Below, piece after piece: positions 1 through 7,019 of a stretch of DNA of 7,357 bases. Location: contig DHWG01000089.1 of assembly GCA_002413075.1 (NCBI GenBank), positions 3,444 to 10,800 on the forward strand, written 5' to 3'. How positions within the stretch are numbered: position 1 is the first letter of the stretch; every line of letters starts with the position of its first letter. The notes beneath the pieces are model-generated. The model was not told where the DNA came from, ran no database searches, and saw only the letters and a program-made list of their open reading frames with translations. This stretch comes from Desulfosporosinus sp. UBA5188 (lineage in GTDB: Bacteria; Bacillota; Desulfitobacteriia; Desulfitobacteriales; Desulfitobacteriaceae). A program made the translations under genes and the position numbers.

Positions 1-139
1 CTTTGTTACCTGTAGGAACTACCTGGAGATTTATTTTATAAACCTGTAGTTTATACGGATGTGCTTGGTCTTGAACAGACATATAATAAATTATAGAAGA
101 TTATACCAAGCAGGATGTTCGATAAAAGGAGGAGTCTAT

Positions 140-265
140 ATGAACGGAATAGATTTTCTGGTAACAGCCATCTGCTTCTCTGTATTAGGTTATGGATTAT
201 GTTACATTACGCTTTCAATTGATAATCATTATAAAACACAAAACAATTCCCAGAACATTACTTAA
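140..265 (+). CDS. small single-pass membrane protein, 41 residues, unknown function
   Basis: I do not recognise this protein. The start at 140 is chosen over an in-frame ATG at 59 because an excellent Shine-Dalgarno sequence (AAAGGAGGAG, 126-135 region) lies a few bases before it and nothing like that precedes 59. The product has one clear hydrophobic segment (about residues 5-25, with two Cys and several aromatic residues) followed by a short polar, Asn/Gln-rich tail, so it looks like a membrane mini-protein with the tail on one side. It has no Trp, so it is not a second ComX-type precursor. A perfect TATAAT hexamer occurs at 82-87, but I find no matching -35. It lies 67 bp before the first response regulator, on the same strand, and could share its transcript. 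Role in the pheromone system is only a possibility from position. Confidence 0.5.
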   Translation: MNGIDFLVTAICFSVLGYGLCYITLSIDNHYKTQNNSQNIT

Positions 266-332
266 CTTGATTGAGAATTCATAGAACCGGCGAGCGTGAA
301 TTGCTTAGGCCATCGTTGAACGGAGGGGTTGC

Positions 333-1025
333 ATGGTCTCCAGTTCGAATCATCCAATACGATTGATCGTAGTGGATGATCATATATTATTTGCGGAAGG
401 AACTGTATCATTGCTTTCTTCTGAACCCTATATCACGGTTGTTGCAACGGCTAAAAGCGGCAGTGAGTGTTTAGAGATCGTAAAGGCAGAACATCCAGAT
501 GTGGTATTGCTAGACATTAATCTTCCTGATTATTGTGGAACTGACTTGATAGAGAAGATAAAAGCAATCGACGCAAAGGTCAGTATTATTATGCTTACGG
601 GACAAGACCCAGCAGGTTATGTTAAAGCTTCATTAAATAAAGGTGCACAAGGGTTTCTTCTAAAAGATTGTTCAAGAACAGAAATGATCACGGCAATATT
701 TGAGGTCGCGAGAGGTGCGTCTTATATTTCCGAGAACATGGACCCGTACCTCAGAGCTTCAATGATTGGAAAAAAAGATATAATAGATCCTATGAAGCAA
801 TACGGAGAAATACAAAATGACTATTTAACACCTCAGGAAATAGAGATTATAGAATTAATTGACCAGGGTTCTAGTAACAGAGAAATCGCTACAAAATTGG
901 GCCGTAAAAACCGCACCATAGATAGCCAAGTTAATGACATACTGATAAAATATGGTGTAAAATCTAGGTTAGAGGCTCTACTGATGTATATAAAAGGCAA
1001 AGAGTTAACGGGTAAGATTAGTTAG
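333..1025 (+). CDS. comA: ComA-like NarL/LuxR-family response regulator, copy 1 (divergent DNA-binding helix)
   Basis: A 230-residue two-domain regulator of normal family length. The receiver (about 8-125) has the acidic pair D15/D16, phospho-acceptor D61 in VVLLDINLP, T89 and K111, so it should accept phosphate, presumably from the ComP-like kinase encoded downstream. The C-terminal LuxR-type HTH (about 163-222) begins with LTPQEIEIIELI. The ATG at 333 follows GGAGGGG at 322-328. It is about 70% identical to the protein at 4728-5420 in an ungapped alignment (161 of 230 positions by my count), but differences concentrate in the linker (141-165) and the HTH. In the recognition helix the usual TV-x-x-HV pattern is TIDSQV here, with Gln199 where copy 2 and most family members have His, Arg191 for Ile and Tyr207 for Leu. 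It may therefore bind other sites, bind poorly, or act as a modulator of copy 2. The assignment to ComA rests on context as well as on domain type. Confidence 0.85.
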   Translation: MVSSSNHPIRLIVVDDHILFAEGTVSLLSSEPYITVVATAKSGSECLEIVKAEHPDVVLLDINLPDYCGTDLIEKIKAIDAKVSIIMLTGQDPAGYVKASLNKGAQGFLLKDCSRTEMITAIFEVARGASYISENMDPYLRASMIGKKDIIDPMKQYGEIQNDYLTPQEIEIIELIDQGSSNREIATKLGRKNRTIDSQVNDILIKYGVKSRLEALLMYIKGKELTGKIS

Positions 1026-1089
1026 AAAGTCGTCTGCTGTTGTAGCATAGCACGAATAAGGGATACTCATTAAAGAAATTTATTATATT

Positions 1090-1140
1090 AAGGAGGAATT
1101 TAGCAACGTTTGTCAAACTTATCTCTAATAGATAAGGAGG
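1090..1140 (+). promoter_or_regulatory. comX leader: two Shine-Dalgarno sequences and a hairpin overlapping the second
   Basis: Two AAGGAGG sequences occur here, at 1090-1096 and 1134-1140. Only the second has a start codon at normal distance (comX, 7 nt away). Between them a perfect 7-bp inverted repeat, CTTATCT (1118-1124) and AGATAAG (1130-1136) with a 5-nt loop, reaches into the first three bases of the second SD. A short TTG-initiated reading frame (1110-1151, 13 codons, product SNLSLIDKEDDL after the start) runs through the hairpin and stops in an ATGA overlap with the comX start, though its distance of 13 nt from the first SD is long. A GTTTG-T-CAAAC dyad lies at 1108-1118. What is seen is the sequence; control of comX translation by folding is inference. 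Confidence 0.4.
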
Positions 1141-1147
1141 ATGACCT

Positions 1148-1348
1148 ATGAATTTAGAAAACGTTGCCAAAATAGTTCATGAATTAGCCAAAAGTCCGAA
1201 CAGTGGCTCCATGTTATTATCGCAGTTAAAATCTATTTGCGAAATTACTAGCTCTGAATTCAACGCAATAACGAAGGTGTTCTCTAACACGGAATTGCCT
1301 GGAAATTCTTTAGCAGGCCACATGGAACCTGCTGAGTTTTGGGCTTGA
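1148..1348 (+). CDS. comX: ComX-like pheromone precursor, 66 residues, C-terminal Phe-Trp-Ala
   Basis: Likely precursor of a secreted, prenylated signalling peptide. In Bacillus ComX, a Trp near the C-terminus is modified with a farnesyl or geranyl group and the last 5-10 residues are released. This protein has one Trp, at 65 of 66, preceded by Phe, giving a tail HMEPAEFWA; a Phe-Trp pair also occurs in a known B. subtilis-group ComX variant. The N-terminal part fits the ComX pattern of an amphipathic start (ENVAKIVHELAKSP) followed by a segment with a hydrophobic-acidic-hydrophobic layout (ICEITSSEFNAITKVF, 30-45) before the variable tail. No signal peptide is present, as expected for this family. 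The start has AAGGAGG with 7-nt spacing. The gene lies directly before a comQ-like gene (19-nt gap) and upstream of comP; in Bacillus comX follows comQ. Primary sequence similarity is weak, so the call depends on size, Trp position and neighbours. Confidence 0.8.
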   Translation: MNLENVAKIVHELAKSPNSGSMLLSQLKSICEITSSEFNAITKVFSNTELPGNSLAGHMEPAEFWA

Positions 1349-1367
1349 AAAGGTACAGCGTGAAACC

Positions 1368-2309
1368 ATGAATCTGGATCAACTGGTTGCAGGGGAGATA
1401 ACGCTGTTATTAGCTGAATCTGGGCTAAGCGTGGATGTCGTAACCATCATCAATAGTTGGTTAGATTACAATACTGGCGAAAAGGGAAGGTTTGCATTTG
1501 CCCAACTGACACTTGCGATTTGCGATAGTGTTGGTGGGGTCTTAGAAGTAGCGCTCAAAGGAGCTATTGCTATGGAACTTTACGCCTTGGCCGCGGATAT
1601 ACTAGATGATATTCAAGACCAAGATAATCACGATCTGCCCTGGCGTAAGGTCCCTTCAGCGCAAGCTATTAATTTAGCCACTTGCATCCTAGTGCTCAGC
1701 TACACCGCTTTATCGAGGCTATTGGAGCATAGCCAGTTCGAGAATGTAAGCAACGTTCTGAACCAGATGGGGTTACAAGCGTGTGATGGCCAATTCCAGG
1801 AGTTTACAAATGACAGCAAAGAAAGTATTACACTAGAAGAATATTTTTCAACGATCATGAAAAAGTCAGGTGGATTAACGGCCGGTGCGTGTAAAATCGG
1901 GGCGATTTTAGGAGGCACTCATCAAACGTTTATTAACCAGCTAGAACATTTCGGGATGAACTTAGGCGTGATGAATCAAATAAAAAACGATTTCGCTGAT
2001 TTCTTAAACATTGACACTAAAAACGATTTCGCTAGGGGAAGAAAAACCCTGCCGTTCGTCTATCTTTTAAATGTGCTTGACGAGGAAGACGTTGAGACCT
2101 TCAAAGCCCTCAGTTCTATGGCGAACAAAGGGCTGGATATGTTTGGACTACAAGAAAGAGATCAGCTCAGTAAAATAGTAATGAATGAAGGAACCACTCA
2201 TTATTGTTGTGTGATGTATGAACTTTATAAGCAACGAGCCATTGCGGCTTTAGACAATATCCCATTTATAAATAATAGAAAAGAGAAGTTGATGAAATTT
2301 GTTGAATAA
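1368..2309 (+). CDS. comQ: ComQ-like isoprenyl transferase (polyprenyl synthetase family), pheromone processing and prenylation
   Basis: A 313-residue protein of the trans-polyprenyl synthase fold, cytoplasmic. The first Asp-rich motif is DDIQD (80-84, followed by QD), and the second is the weakened form NDFAD (207-211) in NQIKNDFADF. A Gly-Gln pair sits at 141-142 and a GRKTLP segment at 224-229, all in the order of the family. An Asn in place of the first Asp of the second motif is, as I recall it, typical of ComQ-type proteins rather than of chain-elongating synthases. With the adjacent comX this supports a role in cleaving ComX and attaching a farnesyl or geranyl chain to Trp65; which chain cannot be read from the sequence. 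ATG 1368 is the first usable start after an in-frame stop at 1311, and its SD is poor (AAAAGG, 14 nt away), so translation is probably coupled to comX. Within the second motif region a 15-bp direct repeat (1983-1997 and 2019-2033) encodes KNDFA twice, 12 codons apart. Confidence 0.85.
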   Translation: MNLDQLVAGEITLLLAESGLSVDVVTIINSWLDYNTGEKGRFAFAQLTLAICDSVGGVLEVALKGAIAMELYALAADILDDIQDQDNHDLPWRKVPSAQAINLATCILVLSYTALSRLLEHSQFENVSNVLNQMGLQACDGQFQEFTNDSKESITLEEYFSTIMKKSGGLTAGACKIGAILGGTHQTFINQLEHFGMNLGVMNQIKNDFADFLNIDTKNDFARGRKTLPFVYLLNVLDEEDVETFKALSSMANKGLDMFGLQERDQLSKIVMNEGTTHYCCVMYELYKQRAIAALDNIPFINNRKEKLMKFVE

Positions 2310-4644
2310 CAAAACGATTAGGCGGCTGGCATTTAGAATTGCTAATGCCGCTTTTGTTGTCATTTGCTTTGTTTATATTTCAGTTTTATTCAACCACCCG
2401 TATGTCGGTCTTAGCCTTGAAAATAGGGGAGTAGAATGGACCGTAACTTCCAGTGATCCCCATGGCGAGAGTTATCGAGCGGGAATTCGTGTCGGTGATA
2501 CAGTTTACAAAATTAATAACGCCGATCCAGGGGCACACTCCTCGATTCAAAAATGGGGTGATGCGGAAGGAGCCACTGAAATAACTGTACAAAGCCCAGG
2601 TGAGCCATTGAAAGTTGTGCGAATAGCAAAACAGTCGTTTGCCTTTGTATTGTTAAGCGCACTGCCAATGGTGGCCTTAGGTTTTGTGTTTTGGCTGATA
2701 GGGCTTGTTACAGTGTTCAAGCAACCTTTTCTTGTCCAAGCTCGTGCCTTATTCTGGCTAAATTGGCTCGTCGGCATAGTCATCATCATAGCTCCAGCCT
2801 CAAGTCGGGGATTGATATTAGCTAAGGAACTAGAGTTAATTGGTTTCTCAATTGTACCCGTCCTCTTGGTGAAGTTTATCTATGTTTTTGTGAACGAACG
2901 TACGACATGGAGTCGCTTAATAATTTGGGTTTTAGGCGTGATTTCCACACTTGTCATCACGATTCTTGCATTAAAAGGTCTAGGGGCTGTTTTCACGATT
3001 GGAGTCATTAGAAAACTGGCATTAGTTAATGGCTTAATCGGTACTGTCACGGCATTTTGGTCTTTGGTTAAGCTCATTAGATTACCCAAAGATAAACCTG
3101 AGAAAAATCAAGCCGCAGTTTTGCTGGCCGGATTAGCCGTGGGGTTGTTGCCATTTGTAATACTTACAGCTATTCCAATGCTGCTTAATGCGAACCCAAT
3201 TATTGATTCTCAGGTGAGCACTCTCTCTGTGGCGATTATCCCAATTATCCTTAGTTATGTTGTGGTCAGTGAGAGCTTGCCGGATGGCAGTGAGTTCCTT
3301 GGCTTTTTAATCAGTTTTTTAATTTATGGTATTTTGACAAGCGGGCTTCTTACTTGCTTTTTATTAGTCATAAGGATGGTTAAAAAGTTAAATGTTGAGA
3401 CTTATCTCTCTTTGTTGTCTTTAACGATGGTGGCACTAGTTATCTATAATCTTATTAAAGCTCTCTTACAGACGACATTTGATAAAATTCTTGATACTCG
3501 TGGAAATTATAACCTTGATAAAACACATGCCGCAACCAACGGAAAGCTATCGACTATGAACCAAGCTTTAATCGTAGAAGAGTTAGTGAACCACCTCGCG
3601 ATCGAGGGTGCCTTTGTAATATCAGAGGATATGGAAGGTTGGACCACCAATAGTTCAGTCGGTTGCTATCTTGAAAATACAGCGGATCAAGCCATTATGG
3701 AGGATTATTATCAAACCGCTAAAAGAACCATGCAAAGCAGCGAGAATTTTACCAACAATTTTCCTGCGGAGATCTACATACCCTTCATTACCAACGATTT
3801 TACCTGCGGAATATTCCTAGGCCATCGTCAATCCAACGTCAGATTTCAATCGAATGAAATATTGTTCATAACTTCGGTGTGCTATCAAATGGGCCAACGC
3901 CTTAAAGCCATCCATCTTATAAAGAAAATGTCTAGAGAAATAAACGTCATGGAGAAAAAGACGCGGGACTCACAACGAAGAAGTCAGGGACTGGAAGTCA
4001 TCAATCGGTTGTTGTTTAGTAACATTGAGGAAGAAAAGAAAGTTTTAGCGAGGGAACTACACGACGGATCTTTACAGATTAGCTTGGAGCTAAACCGCAG
4101 AATGAAAGAATTAGCTGCAAGCTTTTCGACTGAAGATGATAATTTCAACACGGTCTCAATGATGCTTGAAATGATCGAGGATTTAAATTACGAACTTCGC
4201 TCAATATGTGGTGATTTGCGCCCATCCTCTTTGAGAGATTTAGGCCTCATTCCGGCTGTGGAGGTCCTGTTTCAACAAATAATGCAAAAAGAGCTTCTGG
4301 TCATATCCCTGGAAATCACTGGAATGAGTCGAGAGCAACGGTTCAAAGAGGAACTTGAAGTCGTAGCGTTTCGACTTTTGCAAGAAGGCATTAATAATGT
4401 TGTGAAGCATTCAGGTTCGACTAAAGCCAATGTTTCCATTGCCCTAATAGAAGAAAAAATTGAAGTGTTGGTTTATGATTGCGGTCAAGGTTTTGATCCA
4501 CAGAAGATTCCCGATTGGTCTTTATCCGGCAACCATTTCGGAATAATAGGAATGAAAGAAAGGATACAAAGCTTAGGTGGGGAGTTTGATATCATTTCTA
4601 GTATTGGCCATGGGGTGAAACTGAAGGCGACTATACCGATTTAG
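2299..4644 (+). CDS. comP: ComP-like membrane sensor histidine kinase with N-terminal PDZ-like domain
   Basis: A 781-residue kinase, the probable receptor for the modified ComX peptide. In order: a first membrane segment (about 11-31); a PDZ-like domain (about 36-110, with the signature SYRAGIRVGDTVYKIN) that should lie outside the cell; some eight or nine further membrane segments between 115 and 391; a GAF-like stretch (about 425-535); a short helical linker; a HisKA_3 dimerisation domain with phospho-acceptor His588 in ARELHDGSLQ; and an HATPase domain with N box EGINNVVKH (Asn700), DCGQGFD (727-733) and GIIGMKER (748-755). The polytopic sensor plus HisKA_3/HATPase layout matches Bacillus ComP. 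It starts at TTG 2299 (a second TTG follows at once) and overlaps the end of comQ by 11 nt, with only a weak AGAGAAG before it, indicating translational coupling. Its partner regulators are the ComA-like proteins on both sides. All catalytic residues expected are present. Confidence 0.88.
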   Translation: MLNNKTIRRLAFRIANAAFVVICFVYISVLFNHPYVGLSLENRGVEWTVTSSDPHGESYRAGIRVGDTVYKINNADPGAHSSIQKWGDAEGATEITVQSPGEPLKVVRIAKQSFAFVLLSALPMVALGFVFWLIGLVTVFKQPFLVQARALFWLNWLVGIVIIIAPASSRGLILAKELELIGFSIVPVLLVKFIYVFVNERTTWSRLIIWVLGVISTLVITILALKGLGAVFTIGVIRKLALVNGLIGTVTAFWSLVKLIRLPKDKPEKNQAAVLLAGLAVGLLPFVILTAIPMLLNANPIIDSQVSTLSVAIIPIILSYVVVSESLPDGSEFLGFLISFLIYGILTSGLLTCFLLVIRMVKKLNVETYLSLLSLTMVALVIYNLIKALLQTTFDKILDTRGNYNLDKTHAATNGKLSTMNQALIVEELVNHLAIEGAFVISEDMEGWTTNSSVGCYLENTADQAIMEDYYQTAKRTMQSSENFTNNFPAEIYIPFITNDFTCGIFLGHRQSNVRFQSNEILFITSVCYQMGQRLKAIHLIKKMSREINVMEKKTRDSQRRSQGLEVINRLLFSNIEEEKKVLARELHDGSLQISLELNRRMKELAASFSTEDDNFNTVSMMLEMIEDLNYELRSICGDLRPSSLRDLGLIPAVEVLFQQIMQKELLVISLEITGMSREQRFKEELEVVAFRLLQEGINNVVKHSGSTKANVSIALIEEKIEVLVYDCGQGFDPQKIPDWSLSGNHFGIIGMKERIQSLGGEFDIISSIGHGVKLKATIPI

Positions 4645-4727
4645 AAAGAATGTTAAAGGTATTGTTTGACCGCGGGGTTACAGTGTATGATGATTGACAT
4701 AGGGGTGTTGGTGAGAGGAGGGATAGC

Positions 4728-5420
4728 GTGGTTTCTAGCTCAGAGAAGACGATACGATTGGTCGTCGTGGATGACCATATACTTTTCGCGGAAGGGACGG
4801 TCTCATTGCTCTCGTCTGTGCCTTACATTTCTGTTGTTGCGACGGCTAAGAACGGACGCGACTGTTTAAAGTTCGTCAAGGCAGAACATCCGGACGTGGT
4901 ATTGCTGGATATTAATCTTCCCGACTATTGCGGTACTGACTTGATAGAGAAAATAAAAGAGTTAGACTCAGACGTCCGCATCATTATGCTGACGGGACAG
5001 GATCCAGCAGCGTATGTAAACGTCTCATTAAAGAAAGGTGCCCACGGATTTCTCTTAAAAGACTGTTCGAAAACTGAAATGATTACGGCAATATTACAGG
5101 TCTCTAGGGGTGAGTTTTATTTTTCGCAAAATATGGCACCGTATCTTAGGACGGCAATTATTGGTGAAGAAATTGAAATAAATACTAGGCTAATAGACGA
5201 AGAAATTCAAGGAAAATCATTGACTCCAAAGGAAATTGAAATTATAGAATTGATTGCCAAGGGCTTGCATAATAGAGAAATTGCAAGCACATTGGGGATC
5301 AAAAACCGCACAGTGGACTTCCATGTCACGAATATACTGCCAAAGTTAGGCGTGAAATCGCGGTTTGAGGCGGTCTTGATTTATATGAAAGGGAAAGAGG
5401 AAAGTGGTCGGATCAGTTAA
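4728..5420 (+). CDS. comA: ComA-like NarL/LuxR-family response regulator, copy 2 (canonical)
   Basis: A 230-residue regulator in the standard position for comA, 83 bp after comP. The receiver carries D15/D16, phospho-acceptor D61, T89 and K111. The HTH has the usual LTPKEIEIIELI start, NREIASTLGIKNRTVDFHV with His199, and ILPKLGVKSRFEA, so this is the copy most likely to act as the normal DNA-binding output. The start is GTG 4728, supported by AGGAGGG at 4716-4722 and by the shared MVSSS N-terminus with copy 1. A possible separate promoter, TTGACC (4666-4671) with a weak GATGAT (4689-4694) at 17-bp spacing, lies in the gap after comP. The receiver halves of the two copies are about 80% identical and long stretches match at DNA level (around 480-550 versus 4880-4950), implying duplication within this lineage or gene conversion. 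Confidence 0.88.
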   Translation: MVSSSEKTIRLVVVDDHILFAEGTVSLLSSVPYISVVATAKNGRDCLKFVKAEHPDVVLLDINLPDYCGTDLIEKIKELDSDVRIIMLTGQDPAAYVNVSLKKGAHGFLLKDCSKTEMITAILQVSRGEFYFSQNMAPYLRTAIIGEEIEINTRLIDEEIQGKSLTPKEIEIIELIAKGLHNREIASTLGIKNRTVDFHVTNILPKLGVKSRFEAVLIYMKGKEESGRIS

Positions 5421-5610
5421 GGCAGTGTGTTTGGAAAATAAAATCGGTACTTCATTCTTGTTTATTTTGTGTGTGATGATGGCAGTATATAGGACAATAG
5501 GGTTGCATTATATTAAATAGTGTTTTTTTAGTAAAACAATGATACATTCAGGGATAGATAAGAGTTTTCCACGCGCGAAATGATAAATATATTTTCTAAG
5601 GAGTTATCTA
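5421..5610 (+). other. intergenic gap between the com locus and the sigma-54 activator
   Basis: No gene is visible in these 190 bp. There is an AT-only inverted repeat AAAATAAA (5435-5442) with TTTATTTT (5461-5468), and a second dyad TGTTTT (5521-5526) with AAAACA (5533-5538). Neither has the GC-rich stem of a good terminator, so the end of the com transcript is not clear. TATATT at 5509-5514 is a possible -10 without a convincing -35. TAGATAA (5555-5561) can pair with TTATCTA (5604-5610) just before the next start codon, across a 42-nt loop. The next gene's SD AAGGAG is at 5598-5603. Confidence 0.4.
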
Positions 5611-7014
5611 ATGAAACCCATCAATAATGTTTCTAACACTCTATACGGTTTTTTTGATGAGATATTAGATGTGCTTAATGATGGCATATATATTACTGAC
5701 TCTGATGGGTACACCTTGAAAGTCAATAAGACCTATGAGAGAATGACCGGACTTAAGCGAAAAGAACTGATTGGTAAGCGTGTTACTGATTTGGAAAGAG
5801 AAGGGGTATTTGAGTCACCTTTAAACGCTTTAATTGTGAAATCAGGCAAACCCCAAACAAATGTTCAAGTGAATAAAATGGGTAGAAAAGTAGTCATCTC
5901 CGGTAACCCAGTTCTTGATAAAGATGGCAATGTCCTTTATGTGGTTACCTTTGTAAGAGACGTCACAGGTCTAATGCAGCTTAAGGATGAAATATCAATC
6001 CAAAGGGAGTTAATTCAAAAATACCACGCAGAATCCCAGTACTTACGCTCAAAGAATTTAGAAAGTAAGACAGTGTTATTTAAAAGTCCTCGAATGTTAG
6101 AATTGATGGAATTACTTAAACGCGTTGCTATAACAGATGCAAACGTCTTAATCTTAGGAGAAACAGGGGTAGGTAAAGGCATTCTTGCTGCAAAAGTACA
6201 TGAATACAGTAACCGTAGAGAGGAACCATTCTTCAAGGTTAATTGCGCAACCATTCCAGACAATTTAATAGAATCGGAATTGTTTGGGTATGATCCTGGA
6301 GCCTTTACTGGGGCTAATATCAAGGGTAAACCAGGATATTTCGAGATGGCCAATAAAGGGACACTTTTCCTTGACGAAATTGGTGAACTACCGATTACTA
6401 TGCAAGCAAAGCTCTTAGGTGTAATCCAAGATCAAGAAGTGATGAGATTGGGAGCGACCACGGTAAAGAAAATAGATGTGCGTATTGTTACAGCGACGAA
6501 CGTAAATCTAGAGCAGGTTGTACGGGAAGGTAAATTTAGAAGTGACTTATATTACCGTTTTCGAGTAGCAACCTTAGAAATTCCTCCCCTACGGGAGAGG
6601 CAAGAAGAAATAGAGCCTCTAATTGAGTTTTTCCTCACTAAATTTAATTCCAAATATAAAAGGAAAATGAGTTTTTCTAAGGACGTCATTCAATTACTCA
6701 AAGTCTATCATTGGCCGGGGAATATTAGAGAAATGGAAAACCTAATTCAAGGCTTAATAGTAACTCTGGAAAAAGATGTTTTAGATATGTGTAATTTACC
6801 CTGTTATATGAAAGAAAGCGTAAAAAAAGACATTGTAGATGGGGTCAATCGAGATAGTTGTAAAAAAACACTGAGTGAGATCATGGAGGATTATGAAAAG
6901 GAAATTTTGAAGAATTCCTTTGATAGATTTCATAATGTTACGGCTGTAGCGGAGAATTTATGTATTGACAGATCAACAGTTTTTAGAAAGTTTAAAAAAT
7001 ATAACATTATATAA
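5611..7014 (+). CDS. sigma-54-dependent transcriptional activator: PAS, AAA+ and Fis-type HTH
   Basis: A 467-residue bacterial enhancer-binding protein that should bind upstream of a -24/-12 promoter and use ATP hydrolysis to open sigma-54 RNA polymerase complexes. Domains: an N-terminal PAS sensor (about 12-122, with GIYITDSDGYTLKVN and a TFVRDVTGL end); a short coiled linker (123-150); the AAA+ domain (about 155-395) with Walker A GETGVGKG (183-190), the sigma-54 contact loop GAFTGA (230-235), Walker B TLFLDE (251-256), and Arg-finger candidates R310 and R316 in FRSDLYYRF; and a Fis-type HTH at the C-terminus (about 420-467, ending IDRSTVFRKFKKY). Walker A has Gly190 where Glu is most common. 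There is no receiver domain, so it is not a direct target of ComP; PAS binding of a small molecule is the likely input. The RBS AAGGAG lies 7 nt before ATG 5611. A matching sigma-54 promoter sits about 260 bp downstream, so the regulated operon probably lies off the right edge. Confidence 0.92.
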   Translation: MKPINNVSNTLYGFFDEILDVLNDGIYITDSDGYTLKVNKTYERMTGLKRKELIGKRVTDLEREGVFESPLNALIVKSGKPQTNVQVNKMGRKVVISGNPVLDKDGNVLYVVTFVRDVTGLMQLKDEISIQRELIQKYHAESQYLRSKNLESKTVLFKSPRMLELMELLKRVAITDANVLILGETGVGKGILAAKVHEYSNRREEPFFKVNCATIPDNLIESELFGYDPGAFTGANIKGKPGYFEMANKGTLFLDEIGELPITMQAKLLGVIQDQEVMRLGATTVKKIDVRIVTATNVNLEQVVREGKFRSDLYYRFRVATLEIPPLRERQEEIEPLIEFFLTKFNSKYKRKMSFSKDVIQLLKVYHWPGNIREMENLIQGLIVTLEKDVLDMCNLPCYMKESVKKDIVDGVNRDSCKKTLSEIMEDYEKEILKNSFDRFHNVTAVAENLCIDRSTVFRKFKKYNII

Positions 7015-7019
7015 TTGTT

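Noticed and set aside
1..1147. Classical Bacillus ComA box (TTGCGG-N4-CCGCAA)
   Set aside because: I found no such dyad in the non-coding stretches; the single TTGCGG near 389 is inside a coding region and lacks the second half.
1983..2033. 15-bp direct repeat inside comQ as a recent duplication
   Set aside because: It falls on the second Asp-rich motif region, where the protein family itself tends to show two ND-containing segments, so shared codons are enough to explain it.
4650..4697. 15-codon frame between comP and comA copy 2 as a second pheromone peptide
   Set aside because: It has no Shine-Dalgarno sequence, no Trp and too short a length for a ComX-type precursor.
4666..4869. Reading frame overlapping the start of comA copy 2
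   Set aside because: It lies in a different frame over a well-supported response regulator and its product has no family features.
5480..5507. Possible sigma-54 promoter before the activator gene (autoregulation)
   Set aside because: The GG and GC elements are separated by 11 bp rather than the required 10, and the -24 side reads AGGAC rather than TGGCA.
1700..6353. Minus-strand reading frames within comQ, comP and the activator gene
   Set aside because: All lie opposite strongly supported genes, lack convincing ribosome sites, and have no recognisable features.
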